Shown: in pieces, positions 46,381-55,600 of the stretch
Numbering within the stretch: the first letter of the stretch is position 1
How the letters are laid out: each line of letters opens with the position of its first letter
Assembly: GCF_900604285.1 (NCBI RefSeq)
Contig: NZ_UWNY01000001.1
Span: 372,001 to 436,000 of the forward strand
DNA from: Varibaculum vaginae
GTDB taxonomy: Bacteria > Actinomycetota > Actinomycetes > Actinomycetales > Actinomycetaceae
Length of the DNA: 64,000 nt
Direction: 5' to 3'
Made by a program: the position numbers and the translations under genes
The notes under the pieces: model-generated
What the model saw: only the letters and a program-made list of their open reading frames with translations
What the model was told of the DNA's origin: nothing
The model's database searches: none

Positions 46381-47986
46381 TTCCTTGCAAAAGATTGGTT
46401 GCGATTTCGCTAGAGCTTTCCGAAGTTATTGAAGATTCCGGAAGTAAAACAGTCGGATCGTGCGGGCTTACTCGCTGTCTAGATTGTAAATTGCAGGGTT
46501 TAAAATGCGGGAGTATTTCGGTATTGCGCACCCGCGTGAGCGTCATAAATACCAGGGCTTGTAACCCTAAAACCCCAATCATCATCCAGGTGAGGGGGGT
46601 TATTGCTGAGGTCACGATTCCCCAAGTGCTAATCGGAGGAGAAACGCGCATCGAGAGAGTAGCGATAAACAATAGGCATGTGCATCCCGCTACTAGTAAT
46701 AGCCCAAAAGTGTAGACGAGGATTATTTCCCACATACGCGCCCTGAAGATTACTGCGGGTGGACATCCAAGCTTTAAAAGCAGATTGGTTTGCTCTTGTT
46801 CGCGACGATTAGAGGCCATCACTGTGGTAGCCAGGGAAAATGCAGTAATTAGCGCCACTATTGTCGCAGTTAAGAGCCAGCCGGTTTTCACGTCTTGTTG
46901 CACCAGGTGTAACAGTAAGTAATGCAGCTGCAAAGTTGCTTGAGATTGGCTATCTATACTGTTAGAGCGGGCTTCTAGGCTTAAAGAATCGGTGTAGCTA
47001 GCTGCTGCCGCAAGGAAGGAAAGAGATAACAAATAGGTGGCAAACAGGGAAAGTACCGGTGCCAAAGCTATCCAAAAATGTGAAGCATGAGCACGAATAG
47101 AGCGGGCTGCTAATAGAATCGCAGGGTGGCGGCTGAGAGTTAACGGCCAAACCGCCAAAGATAACAATTTTGCGGGTAGCCAGAATAGCAGTACCCAAAA
47201 GAACGTTAGCATCAGGATTGGCGCCAGAAGTATCGCTGATAATCCCGCGATTACGATCCCAACTAGGCCAATAGGTAGTGCCAGCAGAATTAACCAGAAA
47301 AAGGGGGAACTCTGAAACCGAGAAGGAAGAAAAGAGCCAGTAAAGCTGTGTCGAGAGTCCACGGGAACCCCCCGATGCTGGCGTAAAAGTAGATTGATTT
47401 TCCAGATTGGTAGTACCAGCAAAATTCCAAGAGACAGGGTCAGAATCCAGCGAGGGGGAAAGAAGTCTTTAGCAGTGGGGTTAATACCGAGAATCTGGAT
47501 ATTTTCAAAAAGCGGTAAAGAGAGCGCATAACTACCAGCTCCCAGTATGAATCCCGCAAAAATATTGCCATAAATCGAGTAGCAACTAAAGAAAAAACGA
47601 GTTCCCGTGCTCGCTCCCAGACGGTGTAGGCTAACCAAAGCATCCCCTAGGCGTTGCCCATCTAGTTCCAGGCGGTTCCACCAAAGCGCTAGCAGTGGAA
47701 ACAAGATGAGGAGGACGGCGAAAAGGAATAGCGAAACATAAACTACAGATATGGCTTCATGCTCGTAGCTGCGAGATTTACTAGGAAGTGCCGCCAAGGC
47801 GCGCCCAAAGGTATCGGTACCTGCAGTTAAGCGGGGTAAGCGCTTAAATAGAAAAGCGTTAACCCCCCCTAGTAAGGAAAATAGGCAGTAAAAGGTAATC
47901 GCTGCTGAAAGTACTGAGACTGCTTCGGCTTTGCGGTCTTTAAACTTCCGCCCTTGCCACGATAAAATTATTCGGCTCAGAGCCAT
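46370..47986 (-). CDS. FtsX-like ABC transporter permease
   Basis: 538 residues with about ten membrane segments. The FtsX-type helix-loop appears near the end as EQEQTNLLLKLGCPPAVIFR followed by ARMWEIILVYTFGLLLVAG, the equivalent of the L-L-R-x-x-G-A-T motif in related permeases. The C-terminal 60 residues are a basic, Ser-rich cytoplasmic tail. It starts directly after the stop of the degenerate ATPase gene, and its end overlaps the canonical ATPase gene by 11 nt, so all four genes likely form one transcript. The extracytoplasmic loops are small compared with the second permease. Confidence 0.75.
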   Translation of the reverse strand: MALSRIILSWQGRKFKDRKAEAVSVLSAAITFYCLFSLLGGVNAFLFKRLPRLTAGTDTFGRALAALPSKSRSYEHEAISVVYVSLFLFAVLLILFPLLALWWNRLELDGQRLGDALVSLHRLGASTGTRFFFSCYSIYGNIFAGFILGAGSYALSLPLFENIQILGINPTAKDFFPPRWILTLSLGILLVLPIWKINLLLRQHRGVPVDSRHSFTGSFLPSRFQSSPFFWLILLALPIGLVGIVIAGLSAILLAPILMLTFFWVLLFWLPAKLLSLAVWPLTLSRHPAILLAARSIRAHASHFWIALAPVLSLFATYLLSLSFLAAAASYTDSLSLEARSNSIDSQSQATLQLHYLLLHLVQQDVKTGWLLTATIVALITAFSLATTVMASNRREQEQTNLLLKLGCPPAVIFRARMWEIILVYTFGLLLVAGCTCLLFIATLSMRVSPPISTWGIVTSAITPLTWMMIGVLGLQALVFMTLTRVRNTEILPHFKPCNLQSRQRVSPHDPTVLLPESSITSESSSEIATNLLQGNER

Positions 47987-48694
47987 CTATGCGTCCTCCA
48001 CCTGAAATCTGGTTTCCGAGGAAGATTCGCGCACACTGTCTTGTGCAATCAACCCGTCACGCAGAGTGATAATTCGCTGACACCAGGAAGCTACCTGTGG
48101 ATTTACGGTAGAAACTAAGAGGGTAGCACGGGTGCGGGTTGCTGCCAGCGATAAAGCCTGCATTGCTTCTTGCCCAGCAACTGGATCTAACAACGAGGTG
48201 GGCTGGTCGGCAACAATCACCTGGGGGCGGGGCGCTAAAGCGCGGGCAATCGCTATCCGTGCCGCCTGCGCCGTACTAACATGTGCGGTTAGGTGATAAG
48301 CAATATTTTCCAAACCCAAGCGTTCTAGTTCCTGTCGAGCCCGCTGCTTAGCTTCCGTGCGTCCAAATCCTTGTAACAATAGAGGTAAGGCCACATTTTC
48401 TTGAACCTGCAGTTCTGGAAGTAGCTGTTCGGATTGGAAAATAAAACCAAACCGTTCACGTCGTAGTGCCTGAATTTGGCGGCGAGACATTTTTGATAAA
48501 TCCCGACCATCTAAAATTACTGACCCGGAAGAAGGGCGTAAAATTCCGCTCAACAGGTAAAGCAGGGTGGTCTTGCCTGCCTGAGTAGGCCCGGTAATCG
48601 CCACCTGCTCGCCCTCACCAATAGTTAAATCAATATCGGCGAGCACCGTGTGTGAACCATAAATTTTGCTCAGTCCCTGGGTTCTAATCAACAT
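47987..48694 (-). CDS. Degenerate ABC transporter ATP-binding protein
   Basis: 235 residues of ABC ATPase fold with the Walker A lysine (GPTQAGKTT) and Q-loop (FIFQSEQLLPEL) intact. Three catalytic elements have changed. The signature is VSTAQ (139-143) instead of L-S-G-G-Q. The Walker B glutamate is Gln (Q164, VIVADQPTSLLD). The switch His is Val with Asn after it (V197, LLVSTVNPQVA). The protein should bind nucleotide but hydrolyse it poorly or not at all. It is first in the four-gene ABC operon and divergent from the histidine kinase gene. The frame is intact, so this is not a pseudogene by sequence. Confidence 0.85.
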   Translation of the reverse strand: MLIRTQGLSKIYGSHTVLADIDLTIGEGEQVAITGPTQAGKTTLLYLLSGILRPSSGSVILDGRDLSKMSRRQIQALRRERFGFIFQSEQLLPELQVQENVALPLLLQGFGRTEAKQRARQELERLGLENIAYHLTAHVSTAQAARIAIARALAPRPQVIVADQPTSLLDPVAGQEAMQALSLAATRTRATLLVSTVNPQVASWCQRIITLRDGLIAQDSVRESSSETRFQVEDA

Positions 48695-48825
48695 ACTCCT
48701 ATTTTGAGGGGTTGGCTCTTTTGCTGACAGCGGGTAGAAACTAATTTTTAGGTAGAGCTGGCACTACCCAAAAAGTAGCCAGGAGGCGGTGTTCTTATCT
48801 GGGCACGCCCTCATAAAATAAAGAT

Positions 48826-50079
48826 ATGCAGCGAACCGATCCCTATTTTCGCGGAGTAACCTACCGCCGAGTCCCACTCGTGCGCTCTACTCTCCTACTA
48901 GGGATACCTTTCCTAGCAATAGAGCTTTTTTCCCTGGTGGTACACATTGTTGCAATGCTGGTTATGTTCCGCCGTTCACGAGAGGTACTTTTCCACTACA
49001 CCGCGGTGGTTCGGTACCGTGCCAGCGCGATGCTAGGGCGGCAGGATGCCTCTATCTGGCATTTTTGGAAAATCCCCGGAGAGGAAAGTGTGCTTGACAA
49101 ACATGCCCAGAGCGCCCCGGAGTACATAAATTTCCGTTCCATCCCGATTTTCCTGTTTTGCCTATTAGCAAATCTGGTTGCTTCCCTGCCGCTACTCAAT
49201 TTATTGATCCTGATACTTAGGTACCTCCTGGGTATGAGAATCTCCGGTGACCAGCGAGGTTACTTGGCGTTGGTTATGTTATGGCTACTGTTTGCGTTAG
49301 CCAGCGGAATCTATGCTCGCTTAGTTTTCGCTATTGCTGCTTCCGGCCCGCTAAGTGCGAAAGAAATTATCCAGCTACACCGTTCCCGCCGCGAGATCGT
49401 AGATGCTTTCGAGATCGAACGGCGTCGTATTGAGAGGGATCTGCATGATGGCGCCCAGCAATACCTGGTGGCAGCCTCGATGAAAGTGGGCGAGGCGGAA
49501 CTAAACCTAGAAACGCTGGCATCCTCGGAAGGGACGGGGGATCGCCCGGAAGGGGACGCTGCGGAAGAATCCCGCACTGTAGAACAGCTGAAACAGATTT
49601 TAACTCTTTTACGAGAGGCGCAAGATGCCAATGACCAGGCCTTAGCGGCGCTGCGACGTACGGTTGCCGGGGTGCATCCGAAAGTTCTCTCTGATAAGGG
49701 ACTGGCCGAGGCGGTACGGGATGTCTGTGCAGAATCTGTACTAGATGTGGATTTACGGATGCCCTTCGAGTTGCCCGAATTGCCGCCGGGAGCCGCCGCT
49801 GCAGCCTATTACCTGGTGTGCGAATCTCTCACCAATGTGGCGAAATATGCGCCACAAGCGCAGGTCTCGGTATTGATTGTGGCAGGTTCTTCCCTCGTGC
49901 TTTCAATCACTGATAATGGTGCAGGGGGAGCAAGTATTAACCCCGGTCATGGCCTCGCGGGATTGCAAGCGCGCCTGGAAGCCTTCGGGGGAACGCTACG
50001 GGTTATTTCCCCGACAGGAGGGCCGACTACGGTGCGTGGAGAAATTCCGATTTTAGTATCCGCGGAGGAGACAGCATGA
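48826..50079 (+). CDS. Sensor histidine kinase, NarL/DesK type
   Basis: 417 residues. Three hydrophobic segments occur before residue 185 (LGIPFLAIELFSLVVHIVAM, LFCLLANLVASLPLLNLLIL, YLALVMLWLLFALASGIYA). The HisKA_3 dimerisation box follows, with the phosphorylated H207 in RIERDLHDGAQQYLVAASM. The HATPase domain has SITDNGAGG and GHGLAGLQARLEAFGG. Short loops between helices suggest an intramembrane-sensing kinase without a large extracellular sensor, as in kinases linked to peptide-antibiotic ABC transporters. The stop overlaps the regulator start by 4 nt. Confidence 0.92.
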   Translation: MQRTDPYFRGVTYRRVPLVRSTLLLGIPFLAIELFSLVVHIVAMLVMFRRSREVLFHYTAVVRYRASAMLGRQDASIWHFWKIPGEESVLDKHAQSAPEYINFRSIPIFLFCLLANLVASLPLLNLLILILRYLLGMRISGDQRGYLALVMLWLLFALASGIYARLVFAIAASGPLSAKEIIQLHRSRREIVDAFEIERRRIERDLHDGAQQYLVAASMKVGEAELNLETLASSEGTGDRPEGDAAEESRTVEQLKQILTLLREAQDANDQALAALRRTVAGVHPKVLSDKGLAEAVRDVCAESVLDVDLRMPFELPELPPGAAAAAYYLVCESLTNVAKYAPQAQVSVLIVAGSSLVLSITDNGAGGASINPGHGLAGLQARLEAFGGTLRVISPTGGPTTVRGEIPILVSAEETA

Positions 50080-50765
50080 AAATCATTTTGGCTGATGATG
50101 CTACTTTGATTCGCGAAGGGTTAGCCGGGCTACTCGAGCGCCTGGGGCATCAGGTGATTGCACAGGCCGAGGATGCGCCCGGGCTGATTGCCGCCGTGAG
50201 ACAGGCGGATAAAAATGATCAGCTCCCGGATGTGCTGGTAACCGATGTGCGGATGCCGCCAGGCATGAGTGATGACGGTTTGCGGGCAGCAGTGCAGATT
50301 CGCGAAGAGTATCCCGACCTGGGAATCATGGTGCTCAGTCAATACGTGGCACCCGCCTACGCGGCGCAGCTTTTTAGTACTGACCAACTGCCTCCACCGG
50401 GACAGCGTGCTGCCGGTACCGGGTATCTGCTAAAAGAACGGGTCTCGCGGGTTGCCGATTTCTTGAACGCTTTGAATACCGTCGCCAGTGGCGGGGTAGT
50501 AGTAGATCCGGAAGTAGCCGTGAAACTGGTGCGGGAACGTGGCTCCACTCTCGCTAGCCTTACTGCTCGGGAAAGCGAAGTTTTAGGGCTGATGGCGCAA
50601 GGTTTATCCAATGAGGAAATCGCAAAGAAACTGTTCTTATCGGGTGCTTCCGTGGCGAAACATATCGCCAATGTGTTTATGAAACTGGGACTGACTCCCG
50701 ATGAACCTAACCGTCGGGTGCGCGCCGTACTCGCCTATCTAACCGCCACCGGTTTGCAGTCCTAA
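50076..50765 (+). CDS. Response regulator, NarL/LuxR type
   Basis: 229 residues. The receiver domain has D57 as phosphoacceptor in VLVTDVRMPPG and a short insertion (LFSTDQLPPPGQRAAG) before YLLKERV. The C-terminal LuxR helix-turn-helix is LTARESEVLGLMAQGLSNEE followed by IAKKLFLSGASVAKHI. It is translationally coupled to the kinase gene (ATGA overlap). The divergent ABC operon is the obvious target, by analogy with BceRS-like and LiaSR-like systems; no operator sequence could be identified in the 130-bp gap. Confidence 0.93.
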   Translation: MKIILADDATLIREGLAGLLERLGHQVIAQAEDAPGLIAAVRQADKNDQLPDVLVTDVRMPPGMSDDGLRAAVQIREEYPDLGIMVLSQYVAPAYAAQLFSTDQLPPPGQRAAGTGYLLKERVSRVADFLNALNTVASGGVVVDPEVAVKLVRERGSTLASLTARESEVLGLMAQGLSNEEIAKKLFLSGASVAKHIANVFMKLGLTPDEPNRRVRAVLAYLTATGLQS

Positions 50766-50833
50766 AAAGTTCCAGTCATATTTCCCGAAAAATGCTTATT
50801 ATTACGGGGTAGCAACTAGAAAGTGATTTGAAA

Positions 50834-51568
50834 ATGGATATACCTAATCGGGTTTTTGCGCATCGGGGCTTAAATACTTTGGCTCCCGAAAATACTATGG
50901 CAGCTTTCCGGAAAGTGGTCGAGCATGGTCTGAACTGGATTGAAACCGATGTTGATATTTTGGGTGATGGAACCGTAATCATCTGCCATGACACCACTTT
51001 AGATCGCACCACCAATAAATCGGGTGGTTACTATGGGCTCACTGCTGCAGATTTGGAATCGATTGATGCCGGCAGTTGGTTTAGTTCCGAGTTTACGGGA
51101 GAAAAGCTTCCCACCCTGCATCAACTGGTTGACTTTATGAATGAAACCGGACTAAATGCCAATATCGAAATCAAATCCAACGAAGCGGGAGCAGCTATGA
51201 CCCGCCAGCTGATTAAAGCAGTAATCAAAGAACTGGGAAGACTTAACGGTCCAGAAGTGATTGTTTCCTGCTTTAATCACGTACTACTATCGGAGTTTCA
51301 TGCTTTAGCGCCGGAAATACCGCTAGGTTGCCTATATGAAACCTGTGCGCTTTATGATGACTGGCGCTCCGTATTAGAACTGGTGGGAGCCAGCTATATT
51401 CACCCCGGAGATAACGGTTTAACCCGTGAAAAGGTGCAATCTTTCCGGGATGCCGGATTCGGAGTCAACGTGTGGACAGTTAACTCGCCTGCTCGTGCCA
51501 ACGAACTATTTAATTGGGGTGCAACTGGTATTTTCACCGATGTAGCCCATTTGATTTCTCGCCACTAG
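50834..51568 (+). CDS. Glycerophosphodiester phosphodiesterase
   Basis: 244 residues from the ATG; a TTG two codons upstream is less likely. GDPD motifs are complete: FAHRGLNTLAPENTMAAF (catalytic His-Arg and Glu-Asn), WIETDVDILGDGTVIICHD (metal-binding Glu-Asp and second His) and IEIKSNE. It hydrolyses glycerophosphodiesters to glycerol-3-phosphate and alcohol in the cytoplasm, as no signal peptide is present. It ends convergently with murB on a shared CTAG. Confidence 0.92.
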   Translation: MDIPNRVFAHRGLNTLAPENTMAAFRKVVEHGLNWIETDVDILGDGTVIICHDTTLDRTTNKSGGYYGLTAADLESIDAGSWFSSEFTGEKLPTLHQLVDFMNETGLNANIEIKSNEAGAAMTRQLIKAVIKELGRLNGPEVIVSCFNHVLLSEFHALAPEIPLGCLYETCALYDDWRSVLELVGASYIHPGDNGLTREKVQSFRDAGFGVNVWTVNSPARANELFNWGATGIFTDVAHLISRH

Positions 51569-52836
51569 TTAGCCTCGGCCGCTACCCACACGGGTTCAGG
51601 TTCTAAATCCACATTGAACTTGGCTTTTACCTTATCCTGTACCGCGCGCGCCAGTTCCACAATGTCCTTAGAAGTGGCGTTATTGCGGTTGGTGAGCGCG
51701 AGTACGTGCTTAGAGGACAGCGCGGCTCGCGGCGCTCCTGCGGCTGGGTTTGAGCTGGGGGTGGCGAATCCCTTTTCCAATCCTGCATGTGAAATCAACC
51801 AGGCAGCAGAAGTTTTGACCAGTCCAGATATTTTGGGAGCCTCGCCGGTTACTGCGTTGCGCAGTTGCAGATTAAATACCGGGAAGCGTGGCGCCTGAGG
51901 CGGAAGTTCTTTTGCCTCCTCGGAAGAAATTATGGGGTTAGTAAAGAAAGAACCGCAAGAGCGGGTATCGGGATCAGCAAGATCCAGCACCATCCCTTTA
52001 GAGCGACGCAGCTCCAAAACTGCCTGTCGCACTGCGCGCATATCTGCGCGTTCACCCAACTTAACCCCTAATTTGTCTGCCAGCTGTTGATATTCGATAG
52101 GCGCGGACAGAGAGGCATGTGCTAACTGAAAATCAGCCGAGAGCACCACGTAACGTCCGGTATATCCCCAGCTACGCCCGCCTCCGGCCTGATTGTCGTG
52201 TAAAGAACGTTTAATAATCGAAGTGCGGTACCCCAGCTGTAAATCCCCGACTGGCAGTACTCGAATCCCATCTTGTAATCGATCGAAAACTCGCACTGTA
52301 GATAGGGTTTCCGCCACTTCATGTCCGTAGGCACCAATATTTTGTACCGGGGCTGCGCCCACCGTTCCTGGGATACCGGACAAAGCCTCTAACCCCATCT
52401 GATCTTCATCAATGCAGGCACACACGAACTCGTCCCAGGATTGGCCAGCAGGTGCGCTCACCAGGGCGCCCCCGCAAACAGTATCTTCCGTTACGGTTAC
52501 TCCCGTGCGTAGATCCTGTACCACCACTAGGTCTGATAGATCTTCTCCACATAACAGATTGGATCCTCCCCCCAGCACCAGTAGTTTGTTGCCGGCACGA
52601 TCCGCCTCCCGCACCGCCGCTACCAGCTCATCCTCGGAATCTACCTGGTGAAACGCTTTCGGTTTTCCCCCGGTTCCGATAGTGGTCATATCTCTTAAAG
52701 CCGGAATTTCGCCGTCCGGAGTTGCAGAACCGGCATCTTCAGCTTTCCGATACCAAGCAGGAACCGGCATTGTAGGTTGGTGATCAGTTCGGGGAGCAAT
52801 CCACTCGCAAGCGTCGGTGAAATCGGTTTTTACCAT
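51565..52836 (-). CDS. murB: UDP-N-acetylenolpyruvoylglucosamine reductase
   Basis: 423 residues, longer than usual because of about 55 extra N-terminal residues and a C-terminal region typical of the type I/actinobacterial form. FAD-binding blocks LVLGGGSNLLCGED and GLEALSGIPGTVGAAPVQNI, and the active-site SCGSFFTNPI, are present. It performs the NADPH-dependent reduction that makes UDP-MurNAc for peptidoglycan. GGAG sits close to the ATG. Its last codon region shares the CTAG stop tetranucleotide with the convergent GDPD gene, leaving no room for a terminator. Confidence 0.93.
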   Translation of the reverse strand: MVKTDFTDACEWIAPRTDHQPTMPVPAWYRKAEDAGSATPDGEIPALRDMTTIGTGGKPKAFHQVDSEDELVAAVREADRAGNKLLVLGGGSNLLCGEDLSDLVVVQDLRTGVTVTEDTVCGGALVSAPAGQSWDEFVCACIDEDQMGLEALSGIPGTVGAAPVQNIGAYGHEVAETLSTVRVFDRLQDGIRVLPVGDLQLGYRTSIIKRSLHDNQAGGGRSWGYTGRYVVLSADFQLAHASLSAPIEYQQLADKLGVKLGERADMRAVRQAVLELRRSKGMVLDLADPDTRSCGSFFTNPIISSEEAKELPPQAPRFPVFNLQLRNAVTGEAPKISGLVKTSAAWLISHAGLEKGFATPSSNPAAGAPRAALSSKHVLALTNRNNATSKDIVELARAVQDKVKAKFNVDLEPEPVWVAAEAN

Positions 52837-52845
52837 ATCTCCATT

Positions 52846-53847
52846 CTAGGGCTTTGCTAATGCCCACACTTTTTCTGCGACCGCTTTGTCACAAACTAAA
52901 TCGGTGACAACCCCGGCATTTAAGGCTCCTAGTAGGGATTGAGCCTTAGCTTTGCCTGCAACTACACAAAAACGCCTGGGGATGCGTCGTAGCTGTTCCG
53001 GGTTAGGTCCGGTGGCTCGTTTGTTTAGGGAAATATCGCTCCAGGAGCCATCGGGTCTGATTAAAACGGTACAAACATCGCCGACTACTTTATCGAGTGC
53101 CAGTTTATTTAGTTCACTATGTGTTAGGTAACCCGCTGCATACACATGGGAAGGAATTTCAGCTCGCAGCGCTCCGACACTAAAGACCGCCAAGGTGCAT
53201 TTTTCTTGCCATTTGAGGACACGTCGCACCGCGCCCTCACGCCACAGAGCTTCTTTCGTGGCGGGATTATCAAAGAAAGTCGGCACCGGGAACTGTACTA
53301 TATTGGCTTTCCACTGGTATGCCATCTGCGCTAATATTCCTCCCACATGCGCAATCCCTGAGGTGTCGGTAGAGGCGGCGCCGTTTAACTGCACTAAAGT
53401 TACACCATCCACGTCCTTTTTCTTGATATGAGCAGCCATTTCGGTGGTAGTGTTCCCCCAAGCTATGCCGACTATTTCCCCATCATTAACCATTTGTCCC
53501 AAGATTTGGGCAGCCGTTTTAGTCACGGTTTCGAGGACGCGGTTTTGGGTAGTGTCGGGAGATAGCTCCACGATATCTACATTTACCCCAAAGCGTTCTT
53601 GTATCTGGCGTTCGAGGCGGGTGTGCGGCTTATTCGAAGTTTGTACTGAAATAGTAACTATTCCCCGTTTACGGGCATAGGAAAGCAGGCGGGAAACTGT
53701 GGAACGGGAAACTCCCATCCGTCGTCTAATCGCCTCCATGGTCTGTCCTTGTACGTAATAGGCGAGTGCGGCGCTGCGTGCCAGCTCATCACGTTCGGTG
53801 GAATATTCATTAGGGTCAAGTTCTTGCCGCTGCTGATTATTTGCCAA
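52846..53847 (-). CDS. SorC/DeoR-like sugar-binding transcriptional regulator
   Basis: 333 residues with start set at TTG (53847), which has GGAGG at 8 nt; a longer TTG reading places its own AAGGAGGAG inside the coding region. The N-terminal helix-turn-helix is EAIRRRMGVSRSTVSRLLSY. The remaining 260 residues are the SorC effector-binding (phosphosugar isomerase-like) domain, with VGIAWGNTT and the C-terminal VAGKAKAQSLLGALNAG. Effectors in this family are sugar phosphates. It is divergent from glpK with under 100 nt between, so a glycerol-related effector is plausible but inferred. Confidence 0.87.
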   Translation of the reverse strand: MANNQQRQELDPNEYSTERDELARSAALAYYVQGQTMEAIRRRMGVSRSTVSRLLSYARKRGIVTISVQTSNKPHTRLERQIQERFGVNVDIVELSPDTTQNRVLETVTKTAAQILGQMVNDGEIVGIAWGNTTTEMAAHIKKKDVDGVTLVQLNGAASTDTSGIAHVGGILAQMAYQWKANIVQFPVPTFFDNPATKEALWREGAVRRVLKWQEKCTLAVFSVGALRAEIPSHVYAAGYLTHSELNKLALDKVVGDVCTVLIRPDGSWSDISLNKRATGPNPEQLRRIPRRFCVVAGKAKAQSLLGALNAGVVTDLVCDKAVAEKVWALAKP

Positions 53848-53945
53848 AAGTTTTACCTCCGCGCCCGCGGCGCACGTTTGCTCCTCCTTGTTGAACAATA
53901 GTGCTAGAGGGCGAAAAATGGAAAAGAACCTTAAATGATGAAGAT

Positions 53946-55472
53946 ATGACCGAGAAAAAATATGTAATGGCCATCGACCAGGGGACTACTTCTTCCCGTG
54001 CAATCTTATTTGATCATGGCGGACAAATTGTGTCTTTGGGGCAAAAGGAACACGAACAAATATTTCCTAAGGCTGGTTGGGTTGAGCATAATCCGATTGA
54101 GATCTGGGATAACATCCGCGAATGTGTAGCTGACGCCCTGCAAAAAGCAGAAGTTAATCGGCATGAAATCGCGGCAGTGGGGATTACTAACCAGCGTGAA
54201 ACCGTGGTGGTTTGGGATAAAAACACGGGAGAACCGATATATAACGCGATTGTTTGGCAAGATACCCGGACTTCGCAGATTATTCGCCAGCTTGCGGGTG
54301 AACAGGGGCTGTCCAAGTATCGTGACATTTGTGGGCTTGATTTGTCCACCTACTATTCCGGACCAGAAATCAAGTGGATTTTGGACAATGTCGAAGGCGC
54401 GCGTGAAAAGGCAGAAGCCGGTGATCTGTTGTTTGGGAACACCGATTGCTGGGTGCTATGGAATATGTCTGGTGGTGTACAGGGGGGGGTACACAAGACT
54501 GATGTCACCAACGCTTCGCGTACCATGTTGATGGATATCCGTACTTTGCAGTGGCGGGAAGACATTTGCAAAGACTTTGGGATTCCGATGTCGATGTTAC
54601 CGGAGATTTGCTCCTCCTCTGAGGTTTACGGTTATGGCCGTAAGAATGGTCTGCTAATTGACACCCCGATTTCCGGGATCTTGGGCGACCAACAGGCGGC
54701 TACTTTCGGACAGGCCTGTTTTAGGCCAGGTATGGCTAAGAATACTTACGGTACTGGCTGCTTCGTCCTGATGAACACCGGGGAGAAACCGGTTTTCTCC
54801 AATAACGGTTTACTTACTACCGTGGCCTACAAGATTGGTGATAATCAGCCGGTATATGCCCTGGAGGGCTCGATTGCGGTTGCCGGGTCACTAGTACAGT
54901 GGCTGCGCGACAACCTAGGATTGATCCAAAAATCGGATGAGATTGGGAAACTGGCGAATACTGTTGCTGACAATGGTGGCGTGTATTTTGTGCCCGCATT
55001 CTCCGGTTTATTCGCCCCCTACTGGAAGGATGACGCTCGGGGCGCTATTGTCGGTCTGACCCGCTATAACAATAAGGGTCATATTGCGCGTGCAGTGCAG
55101 GAGTCTACTCCGTACCAAACCCGCGAGGTTTTTGATGCCATGATGGCGGACTCTGGTGTAGAGCTAAAGGAGCTACGGGTAGATGGCGGGATGACCAAGG
55201 ATGACATGGTTATGCAGTTCCAGGCAGACCAATTGGGGGTGCCGCTAGTGCGGCCGCAGGTTTTGGAAACCACCGCGTTAGGTGCGGCTTACGCTGCTGG
55301 CATCGCCGTGGGATTTTGGGATGGCGAGCAGGACGTGATTGATAACTGGGCAGAGGGCAAGCGTTGGCAGCCTGGTGAGGATCGAGAAGAGTACGACCGG
55401 AACTATCGGTTGTGGAAAAAAGCGGTTACCCGCACCTTCGATTGGGTAGACACCGATGTAGAGAACGCCTAA
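53946..55472 (+). CDS. glpK: Glycerol kinase
   Basis: 508 residues, the standard length. FGGY-kinase motifs include [31 protein letters not shown] with IVWQDTRT after it, [13 protein letters not shown] and [20 protein letters not shown]. It phosphorylates glycerol to glycerol-3-phosphate. The H-x-x-x region near HARK phosphorylation sites of firmicute enzymes reads RAVQEST here, so phosphorelay control by HPr is not evident. Start ATG at [11 protein letters not shown] was chosen; a frame extending 15 codons upstream has no better binding site. Confidence 0.96.
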   Translation: MTEKKYVMAIDQGTTSSRAILFDHGGQIVSLGQKEHEQIFPKAGWVEHNPIEIWDNIRECVADALQKAEVNRHEIAAVGITNQRETVVVWDKNTGEPIYNAIVWQDTRTSQIIRQLAGEQGLSKYRDICGLDLSTYYSGPEIKWILDNVEGAREKAEAGDLLFGNTDCWVLWNMSGGVQGGVHKTDVTNASRTMLMDIRTLQWREDICKDFGIPMSMLPEICSSSEVYGYGRKNGLLIDTPISGILGDQQAATFGQACFRPGMAKNTYGTGCFVLMNTGEKPVFSNNGLLTTVAYKIGDNQPVYALEGSIAVAGSLVQWLRDNLGLIQKSDEIGKLANTVADNGGVYFVPAFSGLFAPYWKDDARGAIVGLTRYNNKGHIARAVQESTPYQTREVFDAMMADSGVELKELRVDGGMTKDDMVMQFQADQLGVPLVRPQVLETTALGAAYAAGIAVGFWDGEQDVIDNWAEGKRWQPGEDREEYDRNYRLWKKAVTRTFDWVDTDVENA

Positions 55473-55506
55473 TCACTGTCGCGAAACAAATTGAATAGCA
55501 ATATAG

Positions 55507-55547
55507 GTATTCCGGGAGCCTGGAGGGTATCCAGGCTCCCGGAATAC
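55507..55547. terminator. 18-bp perfect hairpin between convergent genes
   Basis: GTATTCCGGGAGCCTGGA pairs perfectly with its complement at 55530-55547 around a 5-nt GGGTA loop, between glpK (+) and the OmpR-type regulator (-). No strong T-run flanks it on either side, so it may be a bidirectional transcript-end structure. Confidence 0.75.
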
Positions 55548-55600
55548 TGCTTATAGATTCAGATGATGCAGGAAGATACAGGTTAAAACCAAAAGAACTA

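Noticed and set aside
53848-53898. Upstream TTG as start of the SorC regulator
   Set aside because: Its reading contains the strong AAGGAGGAG within codons 4-6; the downstream TTG has correct GGAGG spacing.
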